64,000 nucleotides of DNA, from positions 124,001 to 188,000 of the forward strand of contig CAVTHA010000005.1 in assembly GCA_963734435.1 (NCBI GenBank), written 5' to 3'. How positions within the stretch are numbered: the stretch's first letter is position 1; each line of letters opens with the position of its first letter. The position numbers and the translations under genes were made by a program. Source of the DNA: Bog-756 sp963734435 (lineage in GTDB: Bacteria; Actinomycetota; Acidimicrobiia; Acidimicrobiales; RAAP-2). The notes under the pieces are model-generated. The model did no database searches, had not been told where the DNA came from, and was given only the letters and a program-made list of their open reading frames with translations. Positions 10,555-21,078 of this stretch are shown here, in pieces.

Positions 10555-10560
10555 CTCCTT
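10555..10560 (-). promoter_or_regulatory. Ribosome binding site of the S1P-lyase-like gene
   Basis: The minus-strand sequence AAGGAG stands seven bases before the ATG at 10547. It decides that start against the longer open frame reaching 10601. Confidence 0.7.
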
Positions 10561-10569
10561 GTTGACGGT

Positions 10570-11565
10570 TCAGGCGGGGCGCGGCGCCATGTTTGCAGCA
10601 CGGTACACGGCGTCGATCACCTCCATGTTGGCCACGGCGTCATCCGGTCCGGTCAGGACCGGACCGCCTCGGAGGACGGCATGGCAGAACGCATCGAGCT
10701 GGAAGGAGTAAGTCGGCCGTCGCGACGGGATCTCCGTCCTCCGGATGTCGCCCGACCGGACCCTGAGCCAACTGACGTACTGGGGGGCGATGGGGTTGAA
10801 CACCCGCATTTCGCCCTGGTCGCCAACCACGCGGGCCGCCAGGTGCAAGAACGATGAGGACCACATCGAACAGTGCACCGACGCAGTGTGTCCACCCGGG
10901 AATTGCAGGTGTGCGCTCATGGCCCGGTCGACCTCCGGGCTCTGGAGCTTGGCGTCGGCTGCGATCACCGTGGGCTCTTCGCCTCCGAGCAGACGGGTCA
11001 TGTGCACGACGTAGGAGCCCATGTCCATCATGGCCCCGCCCGACAGCCCGTATTGGTAGCGGATGTCCGACTTGTTGAGGAGCGGGGCACACAGCCAGGC
11101 CTCGATGTGTCGCAACCGGCCGAGCTCGCCGCCGTCCACGATCTCGCGCATGCGGTGGGCCAGCGGATGATAGCGGTAGTGGAAGGCTTCCATGACCACC
11201 AGCCTGGCGTCTGAGGTGCGCGCCGCCTCCGCCACCACCCGAGCCTGCACGGCATTGGAGGTGAAGGGCTTCTCGCACAGGACGTGCTTGCCGGCCTCCA
11301 TGGCAGCCAGGGTCCATCCGGCGTGGAGACTGTTCGGCAGCGGTACGTAGACGGCGTCCACTTCGGGGTCGGATACGACGGCCTCGTAGGTGTCGAGCAC
11401 CCGCGGGATGTGGTGGCGGTGGGCGAACGCCTGAGCCCGGGCCGGGTCGCGTGCCGCTACGGCCCCGACCGTCGCCTCGGGGTTGGTCCGGACCGGGCGC
11501 ACCAGGGCGGCCGGTGCGATCCGAGCCGCGCCGAGCACTCCGAATCTCACTGGCGTGTCGGTCAT
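10570..11565 (-). CDS. Gfo/Idh/MocA family oxidoreductase
   Basis: The 331-residue protein begins with a Rossmann domain (VRFGVLGAARIAPAALVRPV). It has the family's VYVPLPNSLHAGWTLAAMEAGKHVLCEKP motif region, in which EKP provides the conserved lysine that contacts substrate and cofactor. The C-terminal alpha/beta domain follows (SGGAMMDMGSYVVHMTRLL). Members are NAD(P)-dependent dehydrogenases of sugars, inositols or trans-dihydrodiols. The gene ends 22 bp before the PLP lyase-like start and is probably its operon partner. The substrate is unknown. Confidence 0.87.
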   Translation of the reverse strand: MTDTPVRFGVLGAARIAPAALVRPVRTNPEATVGAVAARDPARAQAFAHRHHIPRVLDTYEAVVSDPEVDAVYVPLPNSLHAGWTLAAMEAGKHVLCEKPFTSNAVQARVVAEAARTSDARLVVMEAFHYRYHPLAHRMREIVDGGELGRLRHIEAWLCAPLLNKSDIRYQYGLSGGAMMDMGSYVVHMTRLLGGEEPTVIAADAKLQSPEVDRAMSAHLQFPGGHTASVHCSMWSSSFLHLAARVVGDQGEMRVFNPIAPQYVSWLRVRSGDIRRTEIPSRRPTYSFQLDAFCHAVLRGGPVLTGPDDAVANMEVIDAVYRAANMAPRPA

Positions 11566-11806
11566 ACGACCTACCTCCCTGCGCCCCTGCTCGGGGCGGC
11601 GGCCGCGTTCCGGGGACGGTCCTGCGGGTCGGCCTCCCCGGTGGGCCGATCGACCGGTTCGGCGTCGGTGCAGGATAACGTCGCCGCCAGGGTGCCGGTG
11701 GCCTTTCCGACTGCCGAAAGGTCAACCTCGAGTCCCCCGACGCCAGGAGGTGGCTCGGGCGGGACTACGAGGCCTTCGGGCCAGCGTCGTCGCCGTAGAG
11801 GGGCGG

Positions 11807-13345
11807 CTACCGGCCGATCGGCACTTCACTGTTCTCCTGGAGTGGGGTGGCATCGAGGGCACAGTGGCTGAGCGCCACCCGGCCTCGGGCACGCCGGCGA
11901 CCGGCGACCTCAGGCGGGTTCCGGATGCCGATCCCGGCCACTATGCCGGCGCCGACGGACCAGGCACCGGCGATCACCACCGCTCGCTGGAACCCCTGCG
12001 CCAGCTGGTGTGGATGCAGATAGCTCAGTCCGGTGATCCCGCCCAGCGCCGGCAACACGGCCACGGCGATGAGGCCCCCGATCCGCGCCACATCGTTGTT
12101 CACCGCCGAAGCCAATCCGGCGTGGCGTTCAGGCACCGAATTGAGGGCGGTGGCGGTGAGGGGTGCCACCGTGGTGGCCAGACCGGCGGCCATGACCATC
12201 AGCGCCGGGAACACGCCGCTCAGATAGGAACGGTCCGGTGCCCGGCTCAACAGACCGAGACCGATGCCCACCACCACCGGGCCGACGGCCATCTGCAGGC
12301 GGGGCCCGATGGCGGCGGCGACGCGCCCGGAGCGGGCGGAGAAGGCCAGCATCACCGCCGTCAGGGGCAACAGGGCGATCCCCGACTCGAGGGGTGAATA
12401 GCCGTTGACCACCTGCAACATGACCGGGAGGAGGAAGAGGACCCCGCCCAGCCCGGCGTACACCACGAACGTCACTGTGTTGGTCACCGTGAACTGTCGG
12501 TTGGAGAAGATCCCGAGCGGCAACATGGGTGCGCTCGACCGGCGTTCCACCCACCCGAACACCACCGCTCCGATCACCCCCACGGTGAGGGCGGCAAGCA
12601 CCGCCCCCGAACCCCAGCCGCGGGCGGGCCCCTCGATGAGCCCGTAGGCCAGCGCGGCCAGAAATGCGGTGGCCAGGGCGGCCCCCAGGAGGTCGAGGCG
12701 GCCGGTGGACGTCGGGTCACGGGTCTCGGGCACGTGCCGGGCCGACAACACCATCACCAGGACGCCGACCGGGAGGTTGATCAAGAAGATCCAGCGCCAC
12801 GAGGCCGCGGCGATCAGGTAGCCGCCGAGAAGCGGTCCGGCTGCCGTCGCCACCCCACCCAGACCGGACCAGGCACCGATGGCTTCTCCCCGGTCCTCGG
12901 ATGCGAAGGAGGCCTCGATTATGGCCAGGCTCCCCGGCGTGAGCAGCGCGCCGCCGACGCCCTGCAGCATCCGGGTCACCACCAGTTGGCCCGACCCGGA
13001 GGCCACCGCGCAGGCTGCCGACGCCACTGTGAACCAGGCGATCCCGACCATGAAGATCCGTTTTCGCCCGTAGCGGTCGCCGAGCGAACCGCCCAGCAGT
13101 AGCAGCGAGGACAAGGTCAGCGTGTAGCCGGTCACCACCCATTGCAAGGTGCCGACCGAGGCATGGAAGTCCCGGCCGATCGTCGGGAGGGCGATGCCGA
13201 TGACCGTGGCATCGATGGCGGCCATCCCGGATCCGAGCACCGTGGCGGCGATGACCCACCGGCCTGCCGCGGAGCGCAAGGGGAGGGCGGGGGGCCGGCC
13301 AGGTTCGTCCGGGGGGGCGGCGGCCATCCCGACACCGTCCCACAT
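11807..13345 (-). CDS. MFS transporter, DHA2 (EmrB/QacA) family drug exporter
   Basis: The protein is 512 residues with about fourteen predicted membrane helices, the DHA2 arrangement. The MFS loop motif appears as GGSLGDRYGRKRIF. DHA2 antiporter signatures occur around helices 4-5 (RMLQGVGGALLTPGSLAII and GPLLGGYLIAAASWRWIFLI). Such proteins expel drugs or cationic compounds with proton antiport. No TetR regulator lies next to it in the window. The start at 13345 could instead be the ATG six codons later. Confidence 0.88.
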   Translation of the reverse strand: MWDGVGMAAAPPDEPGRPPALPLRSAAGRWVIAATVLGSGMAAIDATVIGIALPTIGRDFHASVGTLQWVVTGYTLTLSSLLLLGGSLGDRYGRKRIFMVGIAWFTVASAACAVASGSGQLVVTRMLQGVGGALLTPGSLAIIEASFASEDRGEAIGAWSGLGGVATAAGPLLGGYLIAAASWRWIFLINLPVGVLVMVLSARHVPETRDPTSTGRLDLLGAALATAFLAALAYGLIEGPARGWGSGAVLAALTVGVIGAVVFGWVERRSSAPMLPLGIFSNRQFTVTNTVTFVVYAGLGGVLFLLPVMLQVVNGYSPLESGIALLPLTAVMLAFSARSGRVAAAIGPRLQMAVGPVVVGIGLGLLSRAPDRSYLSGVFPALMVMAAGLATTVAPLTATALNSVPERHAGLASAVNNDVARIGGLIAVAVLPALGGITGLSYLHPHQLAQGFQRAVVIAGAWSVGAGIVAGIGIRNPPEVAGRRRARGRVALSHCALDATPLQENSEVPIGR

Positions 13346-13484
13346 CGGCTGGTTTCGGGCCGCCAGGGTGGGCTGGGCCAGGCCGGATCCGGACCGGGCG
13401 GCGGTGAGGCCGATGTACCTCGGCGTCGACGGCTGCTCCGTCGGATTTCGTCAATTCTGCAAGGGAACGTGCCGATAGAGGGGC

Positions 13485-15759
13485 ATGAGGCGGCTGCTCA
13501 GTGGCGGCACCAGGGCGGAGGAGGGGCTGGAGACCCGCCAGTTGGGCCAGGTCGCCGCCGGCCTCTGGCTGTTCTCGGCCTTTCTCGGGATGGTGGCGGA
13601 ACTGGCGGTGCCGGCGGGCCCGGGCACATCGCACCTGAGCACCGTGGTCATCGGTGGGGTGTCCCTCGTCGGGGGGGCCGCCATCTGGTTCATCCCATGG
13701 GAGCGGTGGCCCCGCCGCACGTTGCTCTGCCTGGTGCCTCTGGCGTTCGCCTTCATCGGGCTCAACCTCCGGGCGGCCAACGGCAATGCGTACCTCTATG
13801 CCATCACCTTCCTCATCGTCTTCGTGTGGATCGGCCTAGCCCAGCCCAGTGGCACCGGCTTGGTGTTCACCCCTCTACTGGTCGTGGCCTATGTGGTCCC
13901 GGTGTTCGGCCTCGACTCCCGCCAGTCGGCGATGGGGTTGGCGTCAACCCTGTACGTGGTGCCGTGCTGTGTCCTGGTGGGCGAAGCGGTGGCATGGGGC
14001 ATGACCCTCCTCCGCCGGTCCGAGTCGGCCCTCGAGGAATCCCGAGAGCGATACATGGCATCGTTCGAAGAGGCGCCAATCGGCATCGCCCTCTGCTCGG
14101 TCGACGGAACGCTCCTGCGGGTCAACCGCTCCTATGCCGCCATCTTCGGGAGGGCCCCTGACGACATGAAGGGCAGACGGGTCCTCGATCTCACCCATCC
14201 CAACGACCGGGAGGCCACTCGGGGCCACATCGATGCGCTACTGGCCGGTGACATCGAGCGCTACACGCTGGAGAAGCGCTACTGGCGGTCGGACGGAGAC
14301 GCGGTTTGGGTGTCCGTGAGCGCCTCCTGCGCGCGCGACCGGTCAGGGCGACCGCTCTACCTGATCGCCCAGGTCGAGGACATCACCGAACAGCGTGCCC
14401 TACGTGAGCAGCTGGCCCACGAGGCGGTGCACGATCAGCTGACCGGCCTGCCCAACCGGGTGATGTTCATGGACCGACTCGAGCGCTCCCTTCTCGACTT
14501 CTCTCGAGGAGGTCGTCCGGTTGCCTTGATGTTCCTCGATCTCGACCGGTTCAAGCTGATCAACGACGGGCTGGGCCATGACGCCGGTGACCGTCTACTG
14601 CAAAAAGTAGGGGAGCGGCTCCAGGACGGCTTGCGCTCGGCCGATCTGCTCGCCCGCTTCGGCGGTGACGAATTCACCGTACTCTGCCAGGTCGACGACT
14701 CGGATGAGGCGCTGCGGGTCGCCCGGCGGCTGAAGTCCGCCATGGAGCCCCCGTTGGTCGGACCGGACGGTGAGCAATTCGTCTCGGTGAGCATCGGGAT
14801 CGCCCTGTCGCGTTCGGGCACCACCGATGCGTCGACACTGCTACGACAGGCGGACGTGGCCATGTACCGGGCCAAGGAGCGGGTGTCGGAACACATCGCC
14901 GTCTACAGCGTCGGCGATCAGCTCTTGGCCGTGGACAACTTGCAGATGTCGAACGACCTACATCGGGCCCTCGAACGGTTCGAGTTCGAGCTTCACTACC
15001 AGCCGTTCGTCGACCTGCAGTCGTTCACCCTGGTCGGGCTGGAGGCCTTGATCCGCTGGCGGCACCCGGTTCGCGGGCATGTTGCTACCCGGCGACTTCA
15101 TCCCTGCGGCCGAGGATTCAGGCCTCATCGTCCCGATCGGTCGCTGGGTCATTCGGGAAGCCTGCCGCCAGGCCGGGGCGTGGGCGAAAGAGCGCGAGCT
15201 TGTCCACCAGGACCGCCATCGACTGAATGTCGCGGTCAATGTCTCGGCGAAGCAGCTGGCCGACCCGTTGTTCGGGCCCTCACTGGCTGAGGCGCTGGAT
15301 GACTCAGGCTTCAACGCCGATCAGCTCTGGCTCGAGGTCACCGAGGGCATCATCCTCCATGACCCTGATGCGGCCGCGGCCGCCATGCGCGATCTGAGAA
15401 GTCTCGGGGTGCATATCGCCATCGACGATTTCGGAACGGGCTACTCGTCACTGAGCTACTTGAAGCGACTGCCCGTCGAGATCCTCAAGATCGACCGGAG
15501 CTTCATCGATCAGCTGGACCAGGATGCCGACGACCGGGCCATCGTCCGGGCCATCATGGCGCTCGGGGATTCCCTGGGCCTCGCCGTCATCGGAGAGGGA
15601 GTGGAGCGGTCGAGCCAAGCGGCCGAACTGAGCTCTCTCGGTTGTCACGTCGCCCAGGGCTTTCTCTACGGTCGACCTCTCCCGCCCTCGTCGATAGGCG
15701 AGTGTCCCACCGACGACCTGGCCGGCTGGTTGGCCGACGTCCACCTCACGGCGGTCTGA
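13485..15759 (+). CDS. PAS-GGDEF-EAL protein with membrane N-terminus, one frameshift
   Basis: The N-terminal 180 residues form several membrane helices. A PAS domain follows (MASFEEAPIGIALCSVDG, with RSDGDAVWVSVSAS) and then GGDEF with RFGGDEFTVL and an upstream RSAD I-site. The EAL domain includes LEALIRWRHP, VNVSAKQL, EVTEGII, DDFGTGYSSL, LKIDRSFI and AVIGEGVE, so synthesis and breakdown motifs of cyclic di-GMP are all kept. The frame changes once near 15078, just after RHPVRG, and continues as MLLPGDFIPAAEDSG. Joined, the protein is about 758 residues. It is a second c-di-GMP enzyme within 11 kb of the first. Confidence 0.87.
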
Positions 15760-15783
15760 TCAGTTGGGCGGCGACGCCTCGTC

Positions 15784-17039
15784 TCAGGGCCTCCGCCCGT
15801 TGGGCATGAGATCACCCGTTCCCCACTGGTCGAGGGAGTTGAGCTGGACGTGGTCGCCCGTCGCCTCGACGATCCGGTTTCCACCTATGTACATGGCGGT
15901 GTGGTACACGGTGGTCCAGTCAGTCTGGCTGTAGCCCCAGAAGACCAGATCGCCCGCCCGGAGGCTGGTCGATCGGCACCGGCGCCCCGGCCGTGTGGTA
16001 CTGGTCATCGGCCACCCGGGCGAAGGCGATGCCGTCAGCCTGGCTCCACGCGGCCAGGACGAGTCCCGAGCAGTCGTAGCCTGCGGGACCGTTGCCTCCC
16101 CAGATGTAGGGCTTCCCGAGTTGCTGGAGGGCGAACAGCACGGCGCGGTCCCCGGGGTGATTGGGAGAGGAGCACGGCGGTGGTCGGGGCGCTGCCGGCG
16201 GCGTCGCCCAATGCGACCTCGGTCCCGCTCTGCTGCACGATCCAGTAGCCATGCCCGGAGCGGATGGGGATCAGTTGCTGCACCGGATCGCCGGGAGTAT
16301 CGGCCGCCGAACCGTAGAAGGCAGCGTCCCCGAAGGTGAACACGCCTCCGTCGGAGGCCACCAGCCAGTAGCCACGGCCGTCGGGGGTGGGCGCCATGCC
16401 GACGATGGGCTGGTTGAGCCGGATGGCCCCGGTCGAGCCGTAGAAGACGGCGTCCCCGAAGGTGAACACGCCTCCGTCGGAGGCCACCAGCCAGTAGCCA
16501 CGGCCGTCGGGCGTGGGGGCCATGCCGACGATGGGCTGGTTGAGCGGGATGGCCCCGGTCGAGCCGTAGAAGACGCCGTCCCCGAAGGTGAACACGCCTC
16601 CGTCGGAGGCCACCAGCCAGTAGCCGTTGCCGTCGGGCGTGGGTGCCATGCCGACGATGGGCTGGTTGAGCCGGATGGCCCCGGTCGAGCCGAAGAACCG
16701 GGCGTCGCCGTAGGTGAACACCCCGCCGTCGGAAGCCACCATCCAGTAGCCCCGGTGGTCAGAGGAGGGCACCACCCTGACGATCGGCTGGTTGAGGGGC
16801 CCGGCCGGCGACCCGTAGGGAGGTGCTCCGAAGGCGTACACGGAGCCCGACGGCGTGGCCAGCCAGAAGTTGCTCTGTTCCTGGCCCGTGACGTGGGGCC
16901 GAGCCGGGTTGGCGCCGGCCGGCGGGCCGGAGGACGAGACCCAGCCCGCGTCGACGCCCAGGCAGGCGAAGGCCAACGACCAGACTGTGATCCGAATGCG
17001 GCCCTGCCCCACGCCGCGCTCTCCGTCCTCTGTCCGCAT
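15784..17039 (-). CDS. Secreted NlpC/P60 peptidoglycan hydrolase with six-repeat propeller-like domain, frameshifted
   Basis: After an N-terminal hydrophobic segment (ITVWSLAFACLGVDAG), six repeats of about 42 residues follow. The first (FWLATPSGSVYAFG) and last (YWIVQQSGTEVALGD) are degenerate and the middle four share YWLVASDGGVFTFGD or a close variant. The C-terminus is an NlpC/P60 domain with the catalytic cysteine in YDCSGLVLAAWSQ and the histidine in VYHTAMYIGGNRI. Such enzymes cut cell-wall stem peptides. Two frame breaks (about 16165 and 15965) fall inside the enzyme domain. The same repeat module is fused to GH16 at 28918-30609. The joined length is about 418 residues. Confidence 0.82.
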
Positions 17040-17091
17040 GCCGATGTCTCGGCGTACACGTTGAGTGACGATGCTGCCACTCCAGGTGTCA

Positions 17092-17160
17092 ATTGGGCAA
17101 GGTCAATGGGCAAGGATGGTTGGGCAAGGTCGGTTGGGCAAGGTCGGTTTGGCGAGGTCG
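17092..17160. repeat. 14-bp tandem repeat, about five copies
   Basis: The unit GGTTGGGCAAGGTC and near variants follow one another about five times, lying 53 to 121 bp upstream of the NlpC/P60 start codon. A second short tandem (16-bp unit GGAGCTGATCGGTGAC, a little over two copies) follows at 17165-17203. Both sit between the hydrolase start and the monooxygenase stop. Confidence 0.75.
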
Positions 17161-17254
17161 GGGGCCGAGCTGATCGGTGACGGAGCTGATCGGTGACGGA
17201 GCTATTGGTCGGCCCGGAGATCAGGTGGATGGGTGCCCCTGTGGCGATCGGCCG

Positions 17255-19246
17255 TCAGGCATGGTGCTCGGCCACCGTTCCGCCGTCCCGGACCGGGCGC
17301 ACCACGAAATCCTCCAGATCCGGGGACCGGGTCCAACGCCAGTAGTCGACCAGGCGCCACGGCGACAGGATGTAGATCCGTCCCTCGACGTTGCGGTACC
17401 AGCTGTGCCGGATCGACGGGTGGGACCACACCATGGTGTCGAGCTCGGCCTGCAGCCGCCGGTTGTAGTCGTCGTGCACGTCCTGCCGGCACTCGATGCG
17501 ACGCCGGGCCCGGCGACCACGCGCCCCGATGCATCCCATGATGTAGCGGATCTGGCACTCGGATGGAAGATCAGGCTTCCGCCGTGCGCCAGGTTGGTGC
17601 CCGGGCCGTACAGGCAGAACAGGTTGGGGAAGTTCGGAACGGTGATGCCCAGGTAGGCAGTGGGCCGGTCACCCCACTGCTCGGCCAGGGTGGCGCCGTC
17701 CGCGGCCCACGATCTCCATGGGCCAGAGGTAGCGGTTGGCATGGAATCCCGTGGCGTAGACGATCACGTCGACCGGGTAGCTCGGCCCCGTCCTCGCCCA
17801 CGACCCCATGCGGGGTGATCTCGGCGATCGGGTCGGTGACCAGGTCGACGTCGTCCCGGACCAGTGCGGACAGCCAGCTCCCGTTGTCCTGCAGGGTCCG
17901 CTTGCCGAGGCAGACGTAGTTCGGGCACCACCTTGGCCAGCAGCTCGTGGTCGTCGCCGATCTGATCGGCCATCCACTGGGTGAACACCTGCCGCGCGGC
18001 ATCGTTGACGGCGCTGATCGAACGGTTCTGGTCGGGCCAGTCCGGGTCGACCCGCATGGCCGGAAGGCCCCCGTCGCAGGCCGGCCAGAACAGGAGGAAA
18101 CGGTACCAGCGGCCGTAGAAGGGCAGGTGCTCGAACGCCCACAGGGCCCCCGGGCCCACCCGGTCGTGGTAGTGGGGATTGGGGAACATCCACGGGGCGG
18201 TCCGTTGGAAGACGGTGAGGTGGCGCCACCTGGTCGGCGATGGTCGGCACGATCTGGAATGCACTGGCCCCGGTACCGATGACGGCCACCCGCTTGCCGG
18301 CCAGCTCGGTGCCATCGACCCACTCGGCCGAGTGCATGGCGGTGCCCGGCAAACGTCTCGCGCCCGGGGATGTCGGGGAGCTTCGGGCGGTTGAGCTGTC
18401 CGACCGCACTGATCACCGCGTTGGCCTCGATCTCCGCTCTCGAGCCGTCGGCGCCGCGCAACCGGACTGACCAGGTCGCGGTCCGTTCGTCCCACCGGGC
18501 CCCCACCACCTCGGTGTCGAAGCGAATGTTGTCCGAGATGCCGAACTCGTGCATGCATCCTTCGAAGTAGGCCTGCAGCTCGGGCTGGCGGGCGAAGAAC
18601 TCCGACCAGTCGGCTGTTCGGCGCAAAGGAATAGCAGTAGAAGTGGTTGCCCACGTCCACCCGACAGCCGGGATAGCGGTTCTCCCACCAGGTCCCGCCG
18701 AGGCCCGGCGTTCTTCTCGACCACCGTGAAGGGGACGCCGGCGCCTTGGAGCCGGATGGCGGCCAGCAGGCCCGACATGCCGGCGCCGATCACCAGCACG
18801 TGGAAGTCCTCCCGGTCCTGCCGACCGAGCCCGTCTGCCCAGTGCAGGTCCCGGACGTCGGCTCCGTCCAGCTCGAGCTCCTCGAGGAGCATGGGCACGT
18901 ACTCGTCGGGGACCTCTTGCGCTACGAGGACGTTCATCATCTCGTGGACCAGCGTCGGGCCAGGCGGCGGTGGGAGCACGCAGCCCGAGTCGCGGTAGGC
19001 GATGATCGCCCCCAAGGCCTCGGCCCTCACCGCGGCCTGGTCTGGCTCGCTCATGAAGCCCTGGACCTCGTTGAGGTAGATGCCCGTGGGCCGGTGCGGG
19101 CCGCGGAGAATTGAGGGGTCGCCGGTCAGATGGACCACTGACATCATCAGGGCGGGGACGCTCACGTCCTGGAGGAAGGTGGCGATGGTGTCGTCGTCCT
19201 CGGTGATGGGAGAGCGACCGAGGTGGCCGGCCGGCCCCTGAACCAT
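17255..19246 (-). CDS. FAD-dependent Baeyer-Villiger type monooxygenase, heavily frameshifted
   Basis: The N-terminal 150 residues are an extension seen in longer actinobacterial flavin monooxygenases. The FAD-binding VIGAGMSGLLAAIRL and the continuation NHFYCYSFAPN follow. The second Rossmann motif is RVAVIGTGASAFQIVPTIA, preceded by FAGTAMHSAEWVD, which is close to the Baeyer-Villiger fingerprint FxGxxxHxxxW. These enzymes insert oxygen next to a ketone using NADPH and O2. About six frame changes are needed to join the protein (about 660 residues), one of them within the FAD-binding region near 18720. The gene diverges from an esterase gene 51 bp away, as expected if ester products are hydrolysed next. 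Confidence 0.78.
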
Positions 19247-19297
19247 CGCATGACCCTAGGGCATGATGGGGGATCCGTAGGAGGAGCCGGGGGTCCA

Positions 19298-20239
19298 GTG
19301 AGCCATCCAGGGGTCGAGATGATCAGCGCCTTCCTGTCCGAGTCGGGTCTCGCATCGGGCACAATTGCCGAGCAGCGGGCGGCCATGGCCAAGGCGGTTG
19401 GGTCGGTGGCCCCGCCCGAGGGGATCGACGTCGAGTCGGTGGTCCTCGGCGGACGCCGAAGCGAGCGGATGGTCCCCCGGACCGCCCACGACGAGGGGAC
19501 GGTCCTCTACCTGCACGGCGGCGGCTACTGCACCGGCTCACTGGACAGCCACCGGGGGTTGGCCGGCCGGATCGCCCTGGCGGCCGGGTGCCCGGTGGTC
19601 ACCCTCGACTACCGGCTCGCTCCCGAACAACCCCACCCGGCCGCGCTCAATGACGCCCTTGCCGCCTACCACGACCTTCTGGCTGGTGGCACCCGGCCCG
19701 AACGCATCGCCATCGCCGGCGACTCCGCCGGTGGGGGTCTGACGGTGGCCTCGTTGGTGGCTCTGCGCGACGAGGGATCGCCGCTACCCGCGGCGGCGGC
19801 ATGCCTCTCACCGTGGGTGGACCTCACACAGACGGCGGGCTCGTACGACTCGGTGGGCCACCTCGACCCGATGATCACCAAGTCCGGGCTCGACGTCTTC
19901 GCCGAGGCGTACCTGGCCGGGGCACCGGCCTCGTCACCGCTGGCCTCCCCGGTGTTCGCCGATCTGAGCGGGCTTCCGCCGATGGTCGTCGAGGTCGGGG
20001 AGCGCGAGGCGCTGCTCGACGACGCCACCCACTTGGTTGACCGTCTGCGAGAGGCGGGCGGGAGCGTCTCGCTGACCGTGTGGCCAGAGCTCATCCATGT
20101 CTTCCAGGCCTTCCCCGGTTCGGTGATCCCCGAGGCCGACCAGAGCATCGACGCCGTCGGCTCGTTCCTCTCCCACCATCTTTTCGGTCCCGACGGGGCC
20201 GCCGACTGGCACGGGGAAGACCGAGAGGCCCGGCCATGA
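19298..20239 (+). CDS. Alpha/beta hydrolase, hormone-sensitive-lipase (GDXG) family esterase
   Basis: The 313-residue protein has the oxyanion motif HGGGY near residue 75 and the nucleophile elbow GDSAGGG near residue 145. The acid lies in the PPMVVEVGEREALLDDA region and the histidine in LIHVFQAFPG. The family hydrolyses esters of medium-length acids or lactones. The GTG at 19298 was preferred to the longer open frame because GGAGGA lies about twelve bases before it; ATG 19319 is also possible. Its stop overlaps the next gene's ATG (ATGA), so they are co-translated. It diverges from the Baeyer-Villiger type monooxygenase. Confidence 0.85.
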   Translation: MSHPGVEMISAFLSESGLASGTIAEQRAAMAKAVGSVAPPEGIDVESVVLGGRRSERMVPRTAHDEGTVLYLHGGGYCTGSLDSHRGLAGRIALAAGCPVVTLDYRLAPEQPHPAALNDALAAYHDLLAGGTRPERIAIAGDSAGGGLTVASLVALRDEGSPLPAAAACLSPWVDLTQTAGSYDSVGHLDPMITKSGLDVFAEAYLAGAPASSPLASPVFADLSGLPPMVVEVGEREALLDDATHLVDRLREAGGSVSLTVWPELIHVFQAFPGSVIPEADQSIDAVGSFLSHHLFGPDGAADWHGEDREARP

Positions 20240-21078
20240 GGGAGTTCACAGGAAAGACCGCCGTGGTGACGGGTGCCGGCAGCGGGATCGGGCGGGCGCT
20301 GGCCCTGGCCTTCGCCCGCCAGGGGATGCGGCTGGCTGTGGCCGATCTCGACCACCTTGGGCTGGAGCAGACCGCTGACCTGGTCCGGTCGGACCACCCA
20401 TCCACGGCGATGATGGTCGAGGTCTGCGATGTGAGCGACGTCGACGAAGTCACTGCGTTCGCCGACGCGGTGTTCGCCCGCTTCGGACAGGTCCACGTGC
20501 TCTGCAACAACGCCGGGGTGTTCGTCGGCGGGCTCATCTGGGATCGGCCGCCGGCCGACTTCGAGTTCGTGCTCGGTGCCAACCTCTGGGGGATCCTCCA
20601 CGGTATTCGCGCCTTCGTGCCCCGGATGCTCGCCCAGGGGACGGAAGGGCACATCGTGAACACCTCCTCGGTGGCGGGAATCCTGGGTGCGCCGTTCGAG
20701 GCCCCGTACGCCGTATCGAAATTCGCCGCCTTCGCCGCCACCGAGTCCCTGGCCCACGACCTTCAGGCGGTCGGGTCCCAGATCAGGGCGTCGGTCCTCT
20801 GCCCGGGCATCGTCGCCACCAACATCGTGGACTCGGATCGGCATCGTCCCGAGCATCTCCGGACGGAATTCACGGACGACCAGAAGTTCGTGACCGACTA
20901 CCTGGGCCAGGCGGTCGCCAAGGGGCTGCCGCCCAGCGAGGTGGCTGACATCGTGCTGGCGGCCATCCGGACCGAGGAGTTCCTCATCCTCACCGACGCC
21001 TCCTATCGCCAGGAGCTCCAGGCTCGGAGCGAGGCTCTGGCCGCCGGTCGCCTTCCGGACCTCGCCGAGTTCACCTGA
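20236..21078 (+). CDS. SDR family NAD(P)-dependent oxidoreductase
   Basis: This is a classical short-chain dehydrogenase of 280 residues. It has the nucleotide loop TGAGSGIGRALALAF, the structural NNAG motif, the catalytic Ser in NTSSVAG and YAVSK (Tyr and Lys). The C-terminus is somewhat long for the class, about 30 residues beyond the usual 250. It starts inside the esterase stop codon, so translation is probably coupled. It may oxidise the alcohol feeding the monooxygenase or released by the esterase; this is inferred only from position. Confidence 0.88.
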   Translation: MREFTGKTAVVTGAGSGIGRALALAFARQGMRLAVADLDHLGLEQTADLVRSDHPSTAMMVEVCDVSDVDEVTAFADAVFARFGQVHVLCNNAGVFVGGLIWDRPPADFEFVLGANLWGILHGIRAFVPRMLAQGTEGHIVNTSSVAGILGAPFEAPYAVSKFAAFAATESLAHDLQAVGSQIRASVLCPGIVATNIVDSDRHRPEHLRTEFTDDQKFVTDYLGQAVAKGLPPSEVADIVLAAIRTEEFLILTDASYRQELQARSEALAAGRLPDLAEFT

